Assembly: GCA_020637855.1 (NCBI GenBank) | Contig: JACKJR010000004.1 | Location: 124,001 to 188,000 of the forward strand | Source: Rhodobiaceae bacterium | Lineage (GTDB): Bacteria > Pseudomonadota > Alphaproteobacteria > Rhizobiales > Tepidamorphaceae | Length of the DNA: 64,000 nucleotides | Direction of reading: 5' to 3' | Shown here: positions 20,576-29,957 of the stretch, one piece after another | How positions within the stretch are numbered: position 1 is the stretch's first letter | Layout of the letters: each line of letters opens with the position of its first letter | The notes under the pieces: generated by a model | What the model was told of the DNA's origin: nothing | What the model saw: the letters and a program-made list of their open reading frames with translations, nothing else | The model's database searches: none | Translations under genes and position numbers: made by a program

Positions 20576-21259
20576 ATGCGTGAAATTGTCCTCGATACGG
20601 AAACGACGGGTCTGCGCTTTCGCGAGGATAATGACCGCATCATCGAAATCGGCTGCGTCGAGCTGATCAACCACATGCCGAGCGGCGAGACGTTCCACGT
20701 CTATATCGATCCCGAGCGCGAAGTTCCGCAGGAAGCGGTCAACATTCACGGCATTACGACGGAATTTCTGCGCGGTAAGCCGAAATTTGCAGAAATCGCC
20801 GATGACTTCGTGGCGTTCATCGCTGGCGATCCGCTGGTCATCCACAATGCCGGATTTGACGTTCCGTTCCTGAATTTCGAACTCGAAAAAACCGGCAGGC
20901 CGCAAATTTCATTCGATCGCGTCGTCGATACGCTGCTGGTCGCGCGCCAGAAGCACCCCGGCGCAGGCAACCGGCTGGATGACTTGTGCAAACGCTATGG
21001 AATCGACAACTCGCGCCGCTCCTATCATGGCGCGTTGCTCGATTCGGAAATTCTCGCCGAGGTTTATCTCGAACTCATCGGCGGCCGGCAGACGATGTTG
21101 ACGCTAAGTGCCGTTTCAGGCGGTGTGGAATTAAAGACATCGAGCGCCCGCCCAAGACGCGAAGCGCTTGCGCCCAGACTCTCGGATGAAGAAAAAACCC
21201 GCCACCGTGATTTCGTGACGGGCTTGGGTGAAAACGCGATCTGGTCGGCTTACGACTGA
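20576..21259 (+). CDS. dnaQ: DNA polymerase III epsilon subunit (proofreading exonuclease)
   Basis: A 227-residue DEDDh exonuclease. ExoI reads LDTETTGL, ExoII reads VIHNAGFDVPFLN, and ExoIII reads YHGALLDSEILAEVYLEL. The C-terminal tail is the short linker used to bind the polymerase alpha subunit. The ATG at 20576 follows GGTGGAG at good spacing; an in-frame GTG at 20564 is part of that ribosome site. It removes misincorporated bases during replication. It lies in the maf-coaE-dnaQ run and converges on secB. Confidence 0.97.
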   Translation: MREIVLDTETTGLRFREDNDRIIEIGCVELINHMPSGETFHVYIDPEREVPQEAVNIHGITTEFLRGKPKFAEIADDFVAFIAGDPLVIHNAGFDVPFLNFELEKTGRPQISFDRVVDTLLVARQKHPGAGNRLDDLCKRYGIDNSRRSYHGALLDSEILAEVYLELIGGRQTMLTLSAVSGGVELKTSSARPRREALAPRLSDEEKTRHRDFVTGLGENAIWSAYD

Positions 21260-21285
21260 GCTGCCGCCTCCACGTCGCAACGGGG

Positions 21286-21789
21286 TCAATTGGTCTTGCT
21301 TTCCTTGCTGGCGGCTTCGCTGGCGATCTGGGTCATGCGCTGGCGGTACAACCCCACGAAATCAATCGGCTGCAACAGCACGGGCGGAACTCCGCCGGCA
21401 CCTGTGACGCTGGAAACAATTTGACGCGCGAAGGGAAACAGCATTCGCGGCCCTTCGATGTAAACGATGGGGTGAAGCTGTTCCTGGGTGACGTTTTCAA
21501 CCTTCATGATCGCCGAATAGACGAGTTCTAGATTGAAAACGACCGCTTCGCCGTCACCGGCCTTTGCCTCGATCGCCAGATCGACTTCGAAGTCCGTGTC
21601 GCTCAGTGCCTTGCCGCCGACATTGACCGCAACGTTCATTGGCGGTGCCTTGCCCTGCATCTTGGCGAGTGCCACAGCCGGGTTCGGACTCTCGTAGGAC
21701 AGATCCTTGATAAACTGGGTAAGGATATTGATGCTCGGTGCGGCAGCCGTTGCACCGGAAGCTGCAGCCGCTTTCTTCTCTTCAGCCAT
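21286..21789 (-). CDS. secB: export chaperone SecB
   Basis: About 167 residues. Family sequence begins at INILTQFIKDLSYESPNP and continues with LELVYSAIMKVENVTQEQLHPIVYIEGPRMLFPFAR and GGVPPVLLQPIDFVGLY. SecB tetramers hold precursor proteins unfolded and hand them to SecA. The start at 21789 is chosen because the alanine-rich leader MAEEKKAAAA is typical and the extra upstream residues have no homology. It converges on dnaQ. Confidence 0.97.
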   Translation of the reverse strand: MAEEKKAAAASGATAAAPSINILTQFIKDLSYESPNPAVALAKMQGKAPPMNVAVNVGGKALSDTDFEVDLAIEAKAGDGEAVVFNLELVYSAIMKVENVTQEQLHPIVYIEGPRMLFPFARQIVSSVTGAGGVPPVLLQPIDFVGLYRQRMTQIASEAASKESKTN

Positions 21790-21891
21790 GGATTTGTCCG
21801 TTTTGAATTCACGTAAAGGGCGGCAGAAGCCGTACCCGGGATTTAAAGCAGGCTCGCTATCATGCCAGCGGGGTTGTAACAAGCCCTGAGC

Positions 21892-22386
21892 CTATCGGCG
21901 ACCCGGCGGACCTTGCCGGTCGCTGTCAATAATTTCCCCTTCGATGATCGGCCCGCTGCCTTCTCCGGCATGGGGCCCGCCGTGCCAGCGGCCATCCGGG
22001 GCCGATGATGTCACGACGACTTTGGAAAGCATGTTGTCGCGCAGGAATTTTGCCAGGGCATGACGTACCGGTGGTATCGCCAGGGCAAAACCCATCGTGT
22101 CGGTGGCAAAGCCGGGCGTGATGAGCATCATGGCCGCGACAAGCAGGAGCACGCCTTCAACAACGCTCCGCAGGGGCAGTTTGTTCTCGGCCAGGTCGCG
22201 CTGGGCGGTTTCCATGACGGTCAAACCCTGCCATGAAATAACCGCAGCGCCGATGATGCCTGTCAGGATTACGATTCCAATCGTCGCCAGCAAACCGATT
22301 CGCCCGCCGATCACGACGAACAGCGCGATTTCAATCAATGGTATGGCGAGAAAAAATGCTCCCAGAAGGGGAAAAATCCTGATCAT
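21892..22386 (-). CDS. fxsA: FxsA-family inner-membrane protein
   Basis: A 164-residue membrane protein. Segments are FPLLGAFFLAIPLIEIALFVVIG, LLATIGIVILTGIIGAAVI and VVEGVLLLVAAMMLITPGFATD, the order seen in FxsA. In E. coli the protein modulates phage F exclusion; its normal role is unknown. The start at 22386 is preceded by AGGA. The C-terminal cytoplasmic tail is glycine- and acid-rich. It diverges from the Tim44-domain gene. Confidence 0.9.
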   Translation of the reverse strand: MIRIFPLLGAFFLAIPLIEIALFVVIGGRIGLLATIGIVILTGIIGAAVISWQGLTVMETAQRDLAENKLPLRSVVEGVLLLVAAMMLITPGFATDTMGFALAIPPVRHALAKFLRDNMLSKVVVTSSAPDGRWHGGPHAGEGSGPIIEGEIIDSDRQGPPGRR

Positions 22387-22591
22387 GCCCGTGTTCCTGA
22401 AGAATTGCCCCGATTGCGTGCAAGTGGCTACTGGACCGGGAGTTTTCAGTTCATACATAGTAGGAACGATTGGTGTCCGCACCCTCTGGCCGCGATATTT
22501 GTTTGCGGGCATCTTGTGAAAGGTGGCTGGCGTGCCGGAAATGCGCGCGGGCTTGAATGTTCTGATGAATGATCGTGAGTGCTAGCGTCCA

Positions 22592-23290
22592 ATGAACGGC
22601 TTTTTTGATTTCTACACGATCGTCTTTCTGGTCGTCGCGGTTGCGATTTTCCTGCGGCTGCGTTCCGTTCTGGGCCGTCGCACCGGACACGAGCGTCCGA
22701 CAGGCGAGCAAATGGCACAGGCCCGCAAACGCGCCGATGACAACAATGTCATTCATTTGCCTGGCAATGCGGATAGCGCCCCCGCAGCCAACGAGGATGT
22801 ACAGCCCGAACCGGAACCCAGGACGCCGCTGGAGCGCGCGCTTGCGGATATTCGCAAGATCGATCCCGCATTCACGGCAGAAAGCTTCGTACAGGGTGCC
22901 CGCGCGGCTTACGAGATGATCGTCACCGCTTATGCCTCGGGCGACCGGAGGACCTTGCGGCCGTTGCTGTCGCGCGAGGTTTATGAAGGCTTCGTCAGCG
23001 CGATTGCCGAACGCGAAAGCAGTGGCGAGAAAGTCGAATCGAACTTCGTCGGGATCGACAAGGTCGACATTACGGATGCGAATCTATCCGGCAAGACAGC
23101 CACGCTGACCGTTAAATTCGTCTCGCAGATGGTTACCGCAACGATCGATGCCGATGGCAAGGTGCTGGCGGGCGATCCGAACGAGGTTTCCACGGTTACC
23201 GACATCTGGTCGTTTTCGCGCGATGTTTCCAGCAAGGATCCGAACTGGAAAGTGGCTTCAACCGAATCGCCGGATGGCGACGGCGACTGA
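22592..23290 (+). CDS. Tim44-domain membrane-associated protein (TimA-like)
   Basis: A 232-residue protein with one N-terminal membrane segment (FDFYTIVFLVVAVAIFLRL), a charged linker and a C-terminal Tim44-like domain (AESFVQGARAAYEMIVTAYASGDRRTLRPLLSREVYEGF, given in parts). The domain is shared with mitochondrial Tim44 and ribosomal mL45. The bacterial protein is thought to help membrane-protein handling. It follows the usual order in this group: divergent fxsA and secB on one side, mltA on the other. Its last 17 bases overlap the chosen start of mltA. Confidence 0.9.
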   Translation: MNGFFDFYTIVFLVVAVAIFLRLRSVLGRRTGHERPTGEQMAQARKRADDNNVIHLPGNADSAPAANEDVQPEPEPRTPLERALADIRKIDPAFTAESFVQGARAAYEMIVTAYASGDRRTLRPLLSREVYEGFVSAIAERESSGEKVESNFVGIDKVDITDANLSGKTATLTVKFVSQMVTATIDADGKVLAGDPNEVSTVTDIWSFSRDVSSKDPNWKVASTESPDGDGD

Positions 23291-24545
23291 GACCGTGGCG
23301 CGGCCGGATGATGCCGATTCCGCGTTGCAATCGCTCTGGTTCCGCATTGCTGCCCTGCTCGTGTTTTTTGCCACGGTGCCGCTGATGACCGAAATCGTCG
23401 CCGCGGATAACGCTACTGCCGAAAAAGTGGCTTTTGCCGATATTCCCGGCTGGAACGGTGACAATCATCTTGCCGCGCTGCAGGCCTTCGAGCGCTCCTG
23501 TTCCGGCCCGCATCCATCTGTTAGCGAGACGGCATTATCGTTTGCCGAGGAAACCCGCGATGCACCGCTGCCACGCCGCGATGTATCGCTTGAACCGGTA
23601 TGCTCGGCGCTCGCGCAATCAGGGGGCAGCGGAAAATATGACCGCGCTGCCGCGCGCGTTTTTTTTGAAAGCTGGTTTAAGCCGTTCAGAATAACCACGA
23701 AAGTCGGCAGCGAAGGACATGTGACGGCCTATTACGAACCGGTTCTCGATGGCGCGCTGAAGAGGGATGAAAAACACACGGTTCCTCTTTTCGCCCGGCC
23801 CGGCGATCTCGTGCCGATCACGGATGAAAACCGGCCCGGCGGGTTTCCGGCCGGTCTTGCCGCGGGCCGGCAAACGCGGGAGGGGATCATTCCCTATCCG
23901 GACCGTGCGGAACTGAGCGATCCCGAAAGCTGGGCGGGTCTGGAGCCGGTTGCCTGGCTTGCCGATCCGGTTGATGCCTATTTCGTTCATATCCAGGGCT
24001 CGGTGCGCCTGCATATGGCTGACGGCGGTTCACTGCGTCTCGGTTTCGCCGGCAAGAACGGGTACCCGTACCGCTCCGCCGGAAAAGCCATGATCGAACG
24101 CGGCCTCGTTCCTGCCGCCGGCATGACATCGGAAGCGATGAAAGCCTGGCTGAAGGCCAACCCGAATCTCGCAGCGGATATTCTCAACGTGAACCCGTCC
24201 TATGTTTTCTTCAGGCGCATCGAGGGCCTCGCCGATGATCTGGGCCCCATTGGCGCCGAAGGTGTGCCGCTTACGCCAAAGCGTAGCCTAGCGGTTGATC
24301 CACGCCACATCGGTTATGGTATGCCGGTATTCGTTTCAGCCGAACTTCCAACAGGCAGCGCAATGGCGGCAGAGCCGTTTCACCAGCTTATGATCGCACA
24401 GGATACGGGGTCCGCCATTCGCGGGCCGGCGCGCGGGGATCTGTTCTGGGGCAGCGGTGATTCTGCAGGCGAGGTCGCGGGCCGTATCAATAATGCGGCC
24501 GATTTTTTTGTCTTGAAACCGCGCCCGGCACCGGCACAGAACTGA
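23274..24545 (+). CDS. mltA: membrane-bound lytic murein transglycosylase A
   Basis: About 423 residues. An N-terminal hydrophobic signal (WFRIAALLVFFATVPLMTEIVAA) is followed by the MltA domain (VTAYYEPVLDG, VDAYFVHIQGSVRL, GYPYRSAG) and the 3D domain with the catalytic aspartate in AQDTGSAIRGPARGDLFWG. It cleaves peptidoglycan strands to 1,6-anhydro products. No lipobox cysteine is seen, so it is probably periplasmic or anchored by the signal. The start may be ATG 23274 or GTG 23295, both overlapping or abutting the preceding gene. Confidence 0.93.
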   Translation: MATATETVARPDDADSALQSLWFRIAALLVFFATVPLMTEIVAADNATAEKVAFADIPGWNGDNHLAALQAFERSCSGPHPSVSETALSFAEETRDAPLPRRDVSLEPVCSALAQSGGSGKYDRAAARVFFESWFKPFRITTKVGSEGHVTAYYEPVLDGALKRDEKHTVPLFARPGDLVPITDENRPGGFPAGLAAGRQTREGIIPYPDRAELSDPESWAGLEPVAWLADPVDAYFVHIQGSVRLHMADGGSLRLGFAGKNGYPYRSAGKAMIERGLVPAAGMTSEAMKAWLKANPNLAADILNVNPSYVFFRRIEGLADDLGPIGAEGVPLTPKRSLAVDPRHIGYGMPVFVSAELPTGSAMAAEPFHQLMIAQDTGSAIRGPARGDLFWGSGDSAGEVAGRINNAADFFVLKPRPAPAQN

Positions 24546-24562
24546 AACGGACCGGACCAGTC

Positions 24563-25162
24563 ATGTCACGTCGCAAGCTGACCGATACCGACCGGCATGA
24601 TTGGGACAAGGTGGCAAGCAGCGTCCGGCCTCTCGAAAAACGCCCCGGACCGGTCAAGACAGCGAAGCCGCAACAGGAAGCAGCGGGCGTAAAACCAAAG
24701 GCAAGGGCATCGGAAAAACAGACCCCGGTCCCGTCACGCACGGCTCCTGTTCCGCCGCTGCCGGTGCATGCAAAACAGCCAGCCGCCAACGCACCGGGCC
24801 TTGACCAGTACGGCATTCGCAAACTGAAGCGGGGCAAAGGGCCCGATGCGCGCATAGACCTGCATGGCATGACACAAACCGAGGCGCATCATCGTTTACT
24901 GGCATTTCTGCGCAATGCGCAAACCCGCGACGCCAGGGTGGTATTGGTTATCACCGGCAAGGGAAAAGCCGGTCCGCAGCAGGACTGGTGGAATGAACGC
25001 GAGCGCGGAGTGCTGCGGCGCGCGGTGCCAGGTTGGTTTTCAACACCAGCGTTCCGTCCACTCGTCGCGGGGTTCCAGTCCGCATCGCATGGTCATGGCG
25101 GCGAGGGCGCCTTCTTTGTCCAGCTGCGGCGCTTTGATCGTGGCGGAAAGGGCCGGCCATGA
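24563..25162 (+). CDS. Smr/MutS2-domain protein
   Basis: A 199-residue protein with a disordered, basic N-terminal half rich in Pro, Ala and Lys. The C-terminal Smr domain contains RIDLHGMTQTEAHHRLLAFL and VLVITGKGKAG. Stand-alone Smr proteins are often nucleases or nucleic-acid binders linked to ribosome rescue or DNA repair. It follows mltA by 17 bases, and its stop overlaps the start of the XRE gene, so the cluster is probably one operon. Confidence 0.9.
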   Translation: MSRRKLTDTDRHDWDKVASSVRPLEKRPGPVKTAKPQQEAAGVKPKARASEKQTPVPSRTAPVPPLPVHAKQPAANAPGLDQYGIRKLKRGKGPDARIDLHGMTQTEAHHRLLAFLRNAQTRDARVVLVITGKGKAGPQQDWWNERERGVLRRAVPGWFSTPAFRPLVAGFQSASHGHGGEGAFFVQLRRFDRGGKGRP

Positions 25163-25539
25163 CTCCGTTTGGCGCGAAACTCCGTCAGTTGCGCGATATA
25201 CGCGGCGTGACCCTCTCGCAAATGGCCGAAGAACTGGACGTGTCGGCAGCATACCTGTCGGCGCTCGAACATGGCCGCCGTGGCCGCCCGACATTCGCTT
25301 TCACCCAGCGCATAATCGGCTATTTCAACGTTATCTGGGATGATGCGGAAGAGTTGCAGAAACTGGCCGCGATATCCGATCCGCGCGTGACGCTCGACAC
25401 GGCCGGCCTGTCACCCAAGGCAACGCAATTTGCAAATCGCATCGCCCGCGACATTCACCGCCTGGACGAGGCCGCGCTGGATGAACTCGATGCGGTGCTC
25501 GACAAGCGCATCGAACGCAAATCACGAAAAGCCCGATAA
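25159..25539 (+). CDS. small XRE-family helix-turn-helix regulator
   Basis: A 126-residue protein with an N-terminal XRE helix-turn-helix (LRQLRDIRGVTLSQMAEELD, then SAAYLSALEHGRRGRPT). A short helical C-terminus of unknown role follows. The start overlaps the stop of the Smr gene. It probably regulates its own cluster or a small regulon; the operator cannot be identified. It converges on hslU with four bases between stops. Confidence 0.88.
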   Translation: MTPFGAKLRQLRDIRGVTLSQMAEELDVSAAYLSALEHGRRGRPTFAFTQRIIGYFNVIWDDAEELQKLAAISDPRVTLDTAGLSPKATQFANRIARDIHRLDEAALDELDAVLDKRIERKSRKAR

Positions 25540-25542
25540 TGG

Positions 25543-26853
25543 TTAGAGAATGTAGCGGCTGAGATCGGCATTATCGGCAAGATCGCCGACATGCTTGCGA
25601 ACATAAGCAGCATCGATAGTCAGCGCTTCGCCGGCCTTGTCGGGTCCCTCGAAACTGATGTCGTCAAGCACCCGTTCCATGACCGTTTGCAGCCTGCGTG
25701 CGCCGATGTTCTCAACGGAGGAATTGACGGAAACCGCAATCGCCGCGATTTCGGCGATCCCGTCGTCGGTGAATTCAAGCGTCACATCTTCGGTCCCCAT
25801 CAACGCCACATATTGTTTGATCAGGCTCGCTTCGGTGTCGGTCAGGATGCGGCGGAAATCCTCTTCCGTCAGCGCCCTGAGTTCGACGCGGATCGGCAGC
25901 CGTCCCTGCAACTCCGGCAACAGGTCCGATGGCTTTGCGACATGGAACGCGCCTGAAGCGATGAACAGGATGTGGTCGGTCTTCACCGGTCCGTGCTTGG
26001 TGGCAACCGTCGTGCCTTCGATCAGCGGCAGCAGGTCGCGCTGCACCCCTTCGCGCGATACGTCGGCCCCGCCGACGCGCTGGCCGCCGGCGCAGATCTT
26101 GTCGATCTCGTCGAGAAAGACGATGGCGTTGTTCTCGGTCAGCGCAATCGCCTCCTGAATGGTCTGCTCCTCATCGATCAGCTTGTCGGCCTCTTCCGCC
26201 AGCAGCAGTTCGTGGCTGTCGCGCACGAGGACCTTTCGCTTCTTGCCGCCGCCGCCGAGAGCCTTGCCGAACATGTCGCCGAGATTGATCATGCCCATCT
26301 GCGCGCCGGGCATGCCGGGAATCTCGAACATCGGCGCTCCGCCGCCGCCGCCGCGCACCTCGATTTCGATTTCCTTGTCGTCGAGCTGTCCCTCGCGCAG
26401 TTTCTTGCGAAAGGAATCCTTCGTCGCCTGGCTCGCGCCTGCACCAACGAGCGCATCAACCACACGGTCTTCAGCGGCCAGATGCGCGCGCGCCTCGACT
26501 TCCTTGCGCTTCTGGGCCTTGATCAGACCGATGGCAACCTCGATCAGATCGCGCACGATCTGTTCCACATCGCGGCCGACATAGCCGACCTCGGTGAATT
26601 TGGTCGCCTCGACCTTCAGGAACGGAGCGTTGGCGAGCTTGGCAAGGCGGCGCGAGATTTCCGTCTTGCCGACACCGGTCGGGCCGATCATCAGGATGTT
26701 CTTCGGCTGGATTTCCTCAGCCAGCGGCCCTTCGACCTGCTGTCTGCGCCAGCGGTTTCTGAGTGCGATTGCAACAGCGCGCTTGGCGTCCTTCTGACCA
26801 ACGATGAAACGGTCGAGCTCGGAAACGATTTCGCGGGGAGAGAAGTCAGGCAT
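25543..26853 (-). CDS. hslU: HslU ATPase subunit of the HslUV protease
   Basis: A 436-residue AAA+ unfoldase. The N-terminal [16 protein letters not shown] is typical. Walker A is GPTGVGKT (residues 57-64). The pore loop GYVGRDV is intact, and Walker B is [12 protein letters not shown]. The protein ends in ADLSRYIL, the C-terminal tail that docks into HslV. It feeds substrates to the HslV chamber, especially under heat stress. A membrane-protein gene separates it from hslV. Confidence 0.98.
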   Translation of the reverse strand: MPDFSPREIVSELDRFIVGQKDAKRAVAIALRNRWRRQQVEGPLAEEIQPKNILMIGPTGVGKTEISRRLAKLANAPFLKVEATKFTEVGYVGRDVEQIVRDLIEVAIGLIKAQKRKEVEARAHLAAEDRVVDALVGAGASQATKDSFRKKLREGQLDDKEIEIEVRGGGGGAPMFEIPGMPGAQMGMINLGDMFGKALGGGGKKRKVLVRDSHELLLAEEADKLIDEEQTIQEAIALTENNAIVFLDEIDKICAGGQRVGGADVSREGVQRDLLPLIEGTTVATKHGPVKTDHILFIASGAFHVAKPSDLLPELQGRLPIRVELRALTEEDFRRILTDTEASLIKQYVALMGTEDVTLEFTDDGIAEIAAIAVSVNSSVENIGARRLQTVMERVLDDISFEGPDKAGEALTIDAAYVRKHVGDLADNADLSRYIL

Positions 26854-26856
26854 CGA

Positions 26857-27951
26857 TTAGCTTTCGTAATAGGCGGGCGGCAGGCGGCGCAGCAATTCGC
26901 CATTCGGAATGAGCTTGAGGATCAGACGGCGGACCGGCGTCCAGCCAATACCGAGGCCAACGAGAACCGCGCCGAGCGTGAAGAAAGTGTAGGGCACGAA
27001 GCTGAGACCGGGACCAGACAATGTCTGCAGCGAAACAGCGATCGCCGAACCGAGATAGACGAGACCTGAAACCAGCAATGCGCGCCGGTCGATGATGAGT
27101 GCAATGACGGCAAGCACCGCAATAATCTCCAGCACGTAAATGGCTGCTTCGGCCCGGCCCGAATAAAGCGCCTCTCGGAAGGGTGAGACCACCGAATGCA
27201 CCACGAGCGGTGCGGCAAGCAGGTGCAGCCAGAAAGCGCATTCCGAATAACGCGTCAGGCGGTTGGGATCGGACAGGTCATAGCGCATGGCGGCAATGAA
27301 GACGCTGACACCCAGCAGGCCGAGCAGCAGGGGAAGATGCGAAATCGCGTATGTCGGCGCGGCAAAGGCCACGGCCATGTAGACAGCTGTCACCGCCGAA
27401 CCGGCCAGCGGCAGCAAAACGAAGGGCAGCCGGAAGCGGAGATAATAGGCAATGGCAGCCGCCACACCTGCCAGCGCGCTTAAACAGCCGATGGCAAAAA
27501 CAAGCTTGTCGTGCTCCATGCCCTTGAACAGCCCGCCGGCAAGAAAGGCGGCCGCTATGGCAACCGCACCGCAAAATGCCATCACCACGACGATGGATGA
27601 CAGCGGCATGCGCAGCCGCCGCGTTACCAGTTCGCCGAACAGCCAGCCGATGGCCGCAACAACCGCGAATGTGACTGCACCCGCAAACGGACTGTCGCCG
27701 CCCATCAGAACCGTCCAGTCGAGACCCAGGAATTCGATTGCACTGCCACCGATCCCGAAGGCGAAGATCAGCAGGCCGATGGCGAGGAAGAAATCGCGGA
27801 AACCCCGGAACAGCCGGAAAGGCTCGTCGGGGCTTGCATATTGAGCGTGCCCGCCCGCGTCCTGCCGGGCGATGGCCAGAATCCGGGCGCGCTGGTCATC
27901 GGAGATGATGCCCTCGCGCACCGCATGATCGAGAACGGCCTCACTCGGCAT
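26857..27951 (-). CDS. polytopic membrane protein between hslV and hslU (DUF2157-like)
   Basis: A 364-residue protein. After a soluble N-terminal helix-rich part ([20 protein letters not shown]) resembling the start of DUF2157 proteins, about ten hydrophobic segments follow, for example [36 protein letters not shown] and [17 protein letters not shown]. The ATG at 27951 overlaps the hslV stop and has GGAG seven bases before it, so it is probably translated with hslV. I do not recognise a function. Its place inside the protease operon suggests shared heat-shock transcription. Confidence 0.8.
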   Translation of the reverse strand: MPSEAVLDHAVREGIISDDQRARILAIARQDAGGHAQYASPDEPFRLFRGFRDFFLAIGLLIFAFGIGGSAIEFLGLDWTVLMGGDSPFAGAVTFAVVAAIGWLFGELVTRRLRMPLSSIVVVMAFCGAVAIAAAFLAGGLFKGMEHDKLVFAIGCLSALAGVAAAIAYYLRFRLPFVLLPLAGSAVTAVYMAVAFAAPTYAISHLPLLLGLLGVSVFIAAMRYDLSDPNRLTRYSECAFWLHLLAAPLVVHSVVSPFREALYSGRAEAAIYVLEIIAVLAVIALIIDRRALLVSGLVYLGSAIAVSLQTLSGPGLSFVPYTFFTLGAVLVGLGIGWTPVRRLILKLIPNGELLRRLPPAYYES

Positions 27952-28501
27952 CCAGCATCTCCAGCGTGACCTTGTCATTGGTGTAGACGCAGATTTCGGC
28001 GGCAATCGCCATGGCTTTGCGGGCAATCTGTTCCGCGCCCGAATCGGTGCCGGCGAGGGCGCGGGCTGCGGCCAGGGCGTAGTTGCCGCCTGAGCCGATC
28101 GCGATGATGCCGTCTTCTGGCTCCAGCACATCGCCATTGCCGCTGACAACCAGGCTGACTTTATCGTCGGCAACGATCATCATGGCTTGCAGGTTGCGCA
28201 GCGCACGGTCGGTGCGCCAGTCCTTTGCAAGTTCGACGGCTGCGCGGGTCAGCTGGCCGGGATATTGCTCAAGCTTCTTTTCCAGCCGGTCGAACAGCGC
28301 AAATGCATCCGCGGTTGCGCCTGCAAAACCGGCCAGCACGCTGCCGCCCGAGCCGATCCGGCGCACTTTTTTCGCCGAGTGTTTGATCACGGTATCGCCG
28401 AGGCTGACCTGTCCGTCGCCTGCGACGACGACCTTGCCGCCCTTGCGCACGGTGATGATGGTGGTGCCATGCCAGACGGCGTCGCGTTCGCTGTGTGCCA
28501 T
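27941..28501 (-). CDS. hslV: HslV peptidase subunit
   Basis: A 186-residue N-terminal-nucleophile peptidase. A short propeptide is removed before Thr13 in [21 protein letters not shown], giving a mature TTIITVR start as in other HslV proteins. Further motifs are [22 protein letters not shown] and [17 protein letters not shown]. Twelve subunits form the proteolytic chamber capped by HslU. A candidate heat-shock promoter lies upstream at 28537-28566. Confidence 0.98.
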   Translation of the reverse strand: MAHSERDAVWHGTTIITVRKGGKVVVAGDGQVSLGDTVIKHSAKKVRRIGSGGSVLAGFAGATADAFALFDRLEKKLEQYPGQLTRAAVELAKDWRTDRALRNLQAMMIVADDKVSLVVSGNGDVLEPEDGIIAIGSGGNYALAAARALAGTDSGAEQIARKAMAIAAEICVYTNDKVTLEMLDAE

Positions 28502-28536
28502 AAGGCTTGTTGCTCCAATAACCCGAAAGACAGTCC

Positions 28537-28566
28537 CATGTAGGATTTATGCGTGTCTTTTGGAAG
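28537..28566 (-). promoter_or_regulatory. candidate RpoH promoter of hslV
   Basis: On the minus strand a CTTC (28563-28566) is followed after 18 bases by CCTACATG (28537-28544). The layout matches the dnaK promoter candidate in this window (CTTG, 18 bases, CTTATATAG). The transcription start would be about 30 bases before the hslV ATG. The -35 has one mismatch to CTTG. Confidence 0.45.
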
Positions 28567-28616
28567 GCATGAGTGAAATCAACGAACCCGCAAGGTTTGC
28601 GGGCCTGGCCGGACGT

Positions 28617-28668
28617 CGCCGGCTTTTGGCACCTCCGCGGAGCAGCGCGAACCCGGCGTGAGCGAAAC
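28617..28668 (+). repeat. dispersed repeat, copy 1
   Basis: A GC-rich segment whose second half (CCGCGGAGC, a short spacer, then GCGAACCCGGCGTGAGCGAA) recurs with small changes at 46490-46555 before alkB. The two copies are in the same orientation relative to the window, and both sit in intergenic sequence. Confidence 0.6.
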
Positions 28669-28764
28669 AAGACCCATTAACCTGACTTGTTAGCAATACT
28701 GGCGTGTTTCCACGCGCGCTGGTAAAAGCCGCCACTTGTCAGTTTTGATGAAAACAGGTGCTCC

Positions 28765-29367
28765 ATGAGCAAGGCCCGGCGCGCGAAGCTCTCGCGCAAG
28801 ACCAACGAGACGGATGTAACCGTCGCCGTCGATCTCGACGGTACCGGCAAGGCGAAGATCGAGACCGGCATCGGTTTCTTCGATCACATGCTGGACCAGG
28901 TCGCGCGCCATGGCCTGATCGACCTCACCATCAAGGCCAAGGGCGATCTGCATATCGACATGCACCACACCGTGGAAGATGTCGGTATCACGCTCGGCCA
29001 GGCAATTTCCGAAGCGCTTGGCGAGCGCCGCGGCATCTGCCGCTATGCGTCCAGTGATCTGCCCATGGACGAGGCGCTGTCGCGTGTTGCCGTCGATGTC
29101 TCCGGCCGCCCCTTTCTCGTCTGGCGCGTGGCCTTTCCGTCGGAAAAGATCGGCGCGATGGATACCGAATTGTTCCGTGAATTCTTCCAGGCGCTGTCTC
29201 AACACGCGAAAATCACGCTGCATGTAGAGAACGTCTACGGCGACAATTCGCACCACATCGCCGAATCCTGTTTCAAGGGTCTTGCCCGCGCCCTTCGCGG
29301 TGCCTTTGAAACAGATCCGCGTGCCGCGGATCGCGTGCCATCGACAAAAGGCACCCTGAGTGTCTAG
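28765..29367 (+). CDS. hisB: imidazoleglycerol-phosphate dehydratase
   Basis: A 200-residue enzyme for the sixth step of histidine synthesis. The signatures [32 protein letters not shown] and [18 protein letters not shown] supply the two manganese-binding histidine clusters. It is the single-domain form without the phosphatase half found in E. coli. It is the first gene of a hisB, DUF2628, hisH, hisA, hisF, hisE, coaA run. A 14-bp perfect palindrome covers its stop codon. Confidence 0.98.
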   Translation: MSKARRAKLSRKTNETDVTVAVDLDGTGKAKIETGIGFFDHMLDQVARHGLIDLTIKAKGDLHIDMHHTVEDVGITLGQAISEALGERRGICRYASSDLPMDEALSRVAVDVSGRPFLVWRVAFPSEKIGAMDTELFREFFQALSQHAKITLHVENVYGDNSHHIAESCFKGLARALRGAFETDPRAADRVPSTKGTLSV

Positions 29368-29372
29368 ACACT
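29359..29372. repeat. 14-bp perfect palindrome at the hisB stop
   Basis: AGTGTCTAGACACT is self-complementary and contains the hisB TAG stop. A related run follows directly (GCACCTAGGCACTTGAGC). It may be an operator-like site or chance; no T-run follows, so it is not an ordinary terminator. Confidence 0.5.
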
Positions 29373-29471
29373 TCAGCACCTAGGCACTTGAGCGCTGGGC
29401 CGATTGGCGCTTTAACGCAACACTTCGGCATTCGCCAGACGTCAGCTCGTAATGGCAGAGTAACAAAGCAA

Positions 29472-29957
29472 ATGGTGGTCTATTCGGCATATGCACCAGC
29501 CGGAACCGCGCCGGTTAGCGTCCGCGATGGCGACAAGGTCGTTTTCATCAAGGACGGCTTTGCCTGGGGTGCGCTGGTGCTTTCGTTTATCTGGCTGTTT
29601 GCGAACCGGTGCTGGATCGCGGCCCTTGCGGTGCTGGCGATCACGGTCATCCTGGGTGTTGCTGGCGAATACTATCCGCAGTTCGCCGATGCGCTCGGCG
29701 CCATAGGCCTCCTGTTTTCCATTCTTGTTGCCTTCGAGGCCAATGGCTGGCGGCGCTGGAGCCTGGCGCGCAAAGGGTATGATTTTCTCGGCGTTGCCGC
29801 TGGTGCCAATCTGGCCGAGTGCGAACGCCGGTTTTTCGAAAACTGGATTGATAATTCCGGCTCGCAAGCCGTTGTCCCCGCACCGCGTCCCGCAATGGCC
29901 GTGAAGATGTCCGGGGCGCCAGGTATCGTTGGCATGTTTCCGGAGGGCGGGCGATGA
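29472..29957 (+). CDS. DUF2628 membrane protein
   Basis: A 161-residue protein with three hydrophobic segments ([51 protein letters not shown]) and a short cytoplasmic tail. The start MVVYSAYAP and the segment FVKDGFAW-type [12 protein letters not shown] are usual for DUF2628. Its role is unknown. The stop overlaps the hisH start by four bases, so it is co-translated with the his genes, a linkage seen in other members of this order. The ATG at 29472 begins the homology. Confidence 0.85.
   Translation: MVVYSAYAPAGTAPVSVRDGDKVVFIKDGFAWGALVLSFIWLFANRCWIAALAVLAITVILGVAGEYYPQFADALGAIGLLFSILVAFEANGWRRWSLARKGYDFLGVAAGANLAECERRFFENWIDNSGSQAVVPAPRPAMAVKMSGAPGIVGMFPEGGR

Larger units (their letters stand above)
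28502..28764. other. hslV-hisB divergent intergenic region
   Basis: This 263-bp gap holds the hslV promoter candidate, a seven-base-pair hairpin (28587-28603, stem CCCGCAA with a three-base loop) and one copy of a dispersed repeat (28617-28668) also seen before alkB. A 30-codon frame from 28569 exists but has no recognisable homologue and no clear ribosome site. The hisB promoter should lie near 28690-28760. Confidence 0.5.

Noticed and set aside
25972..27069. 365-codon open frame opposite hslU
   Set aside because: Coding shadow across hslU and the next gene; no start context or domain.
28569..28661. Thirty-codon frame MSEINEPARFAGLAG... as a gene or as an alkB start relic
   Set aside because: The first ten bases match the alkB start, but the similarity fades at once and the order relative to the repeat is reversed; probably chance.
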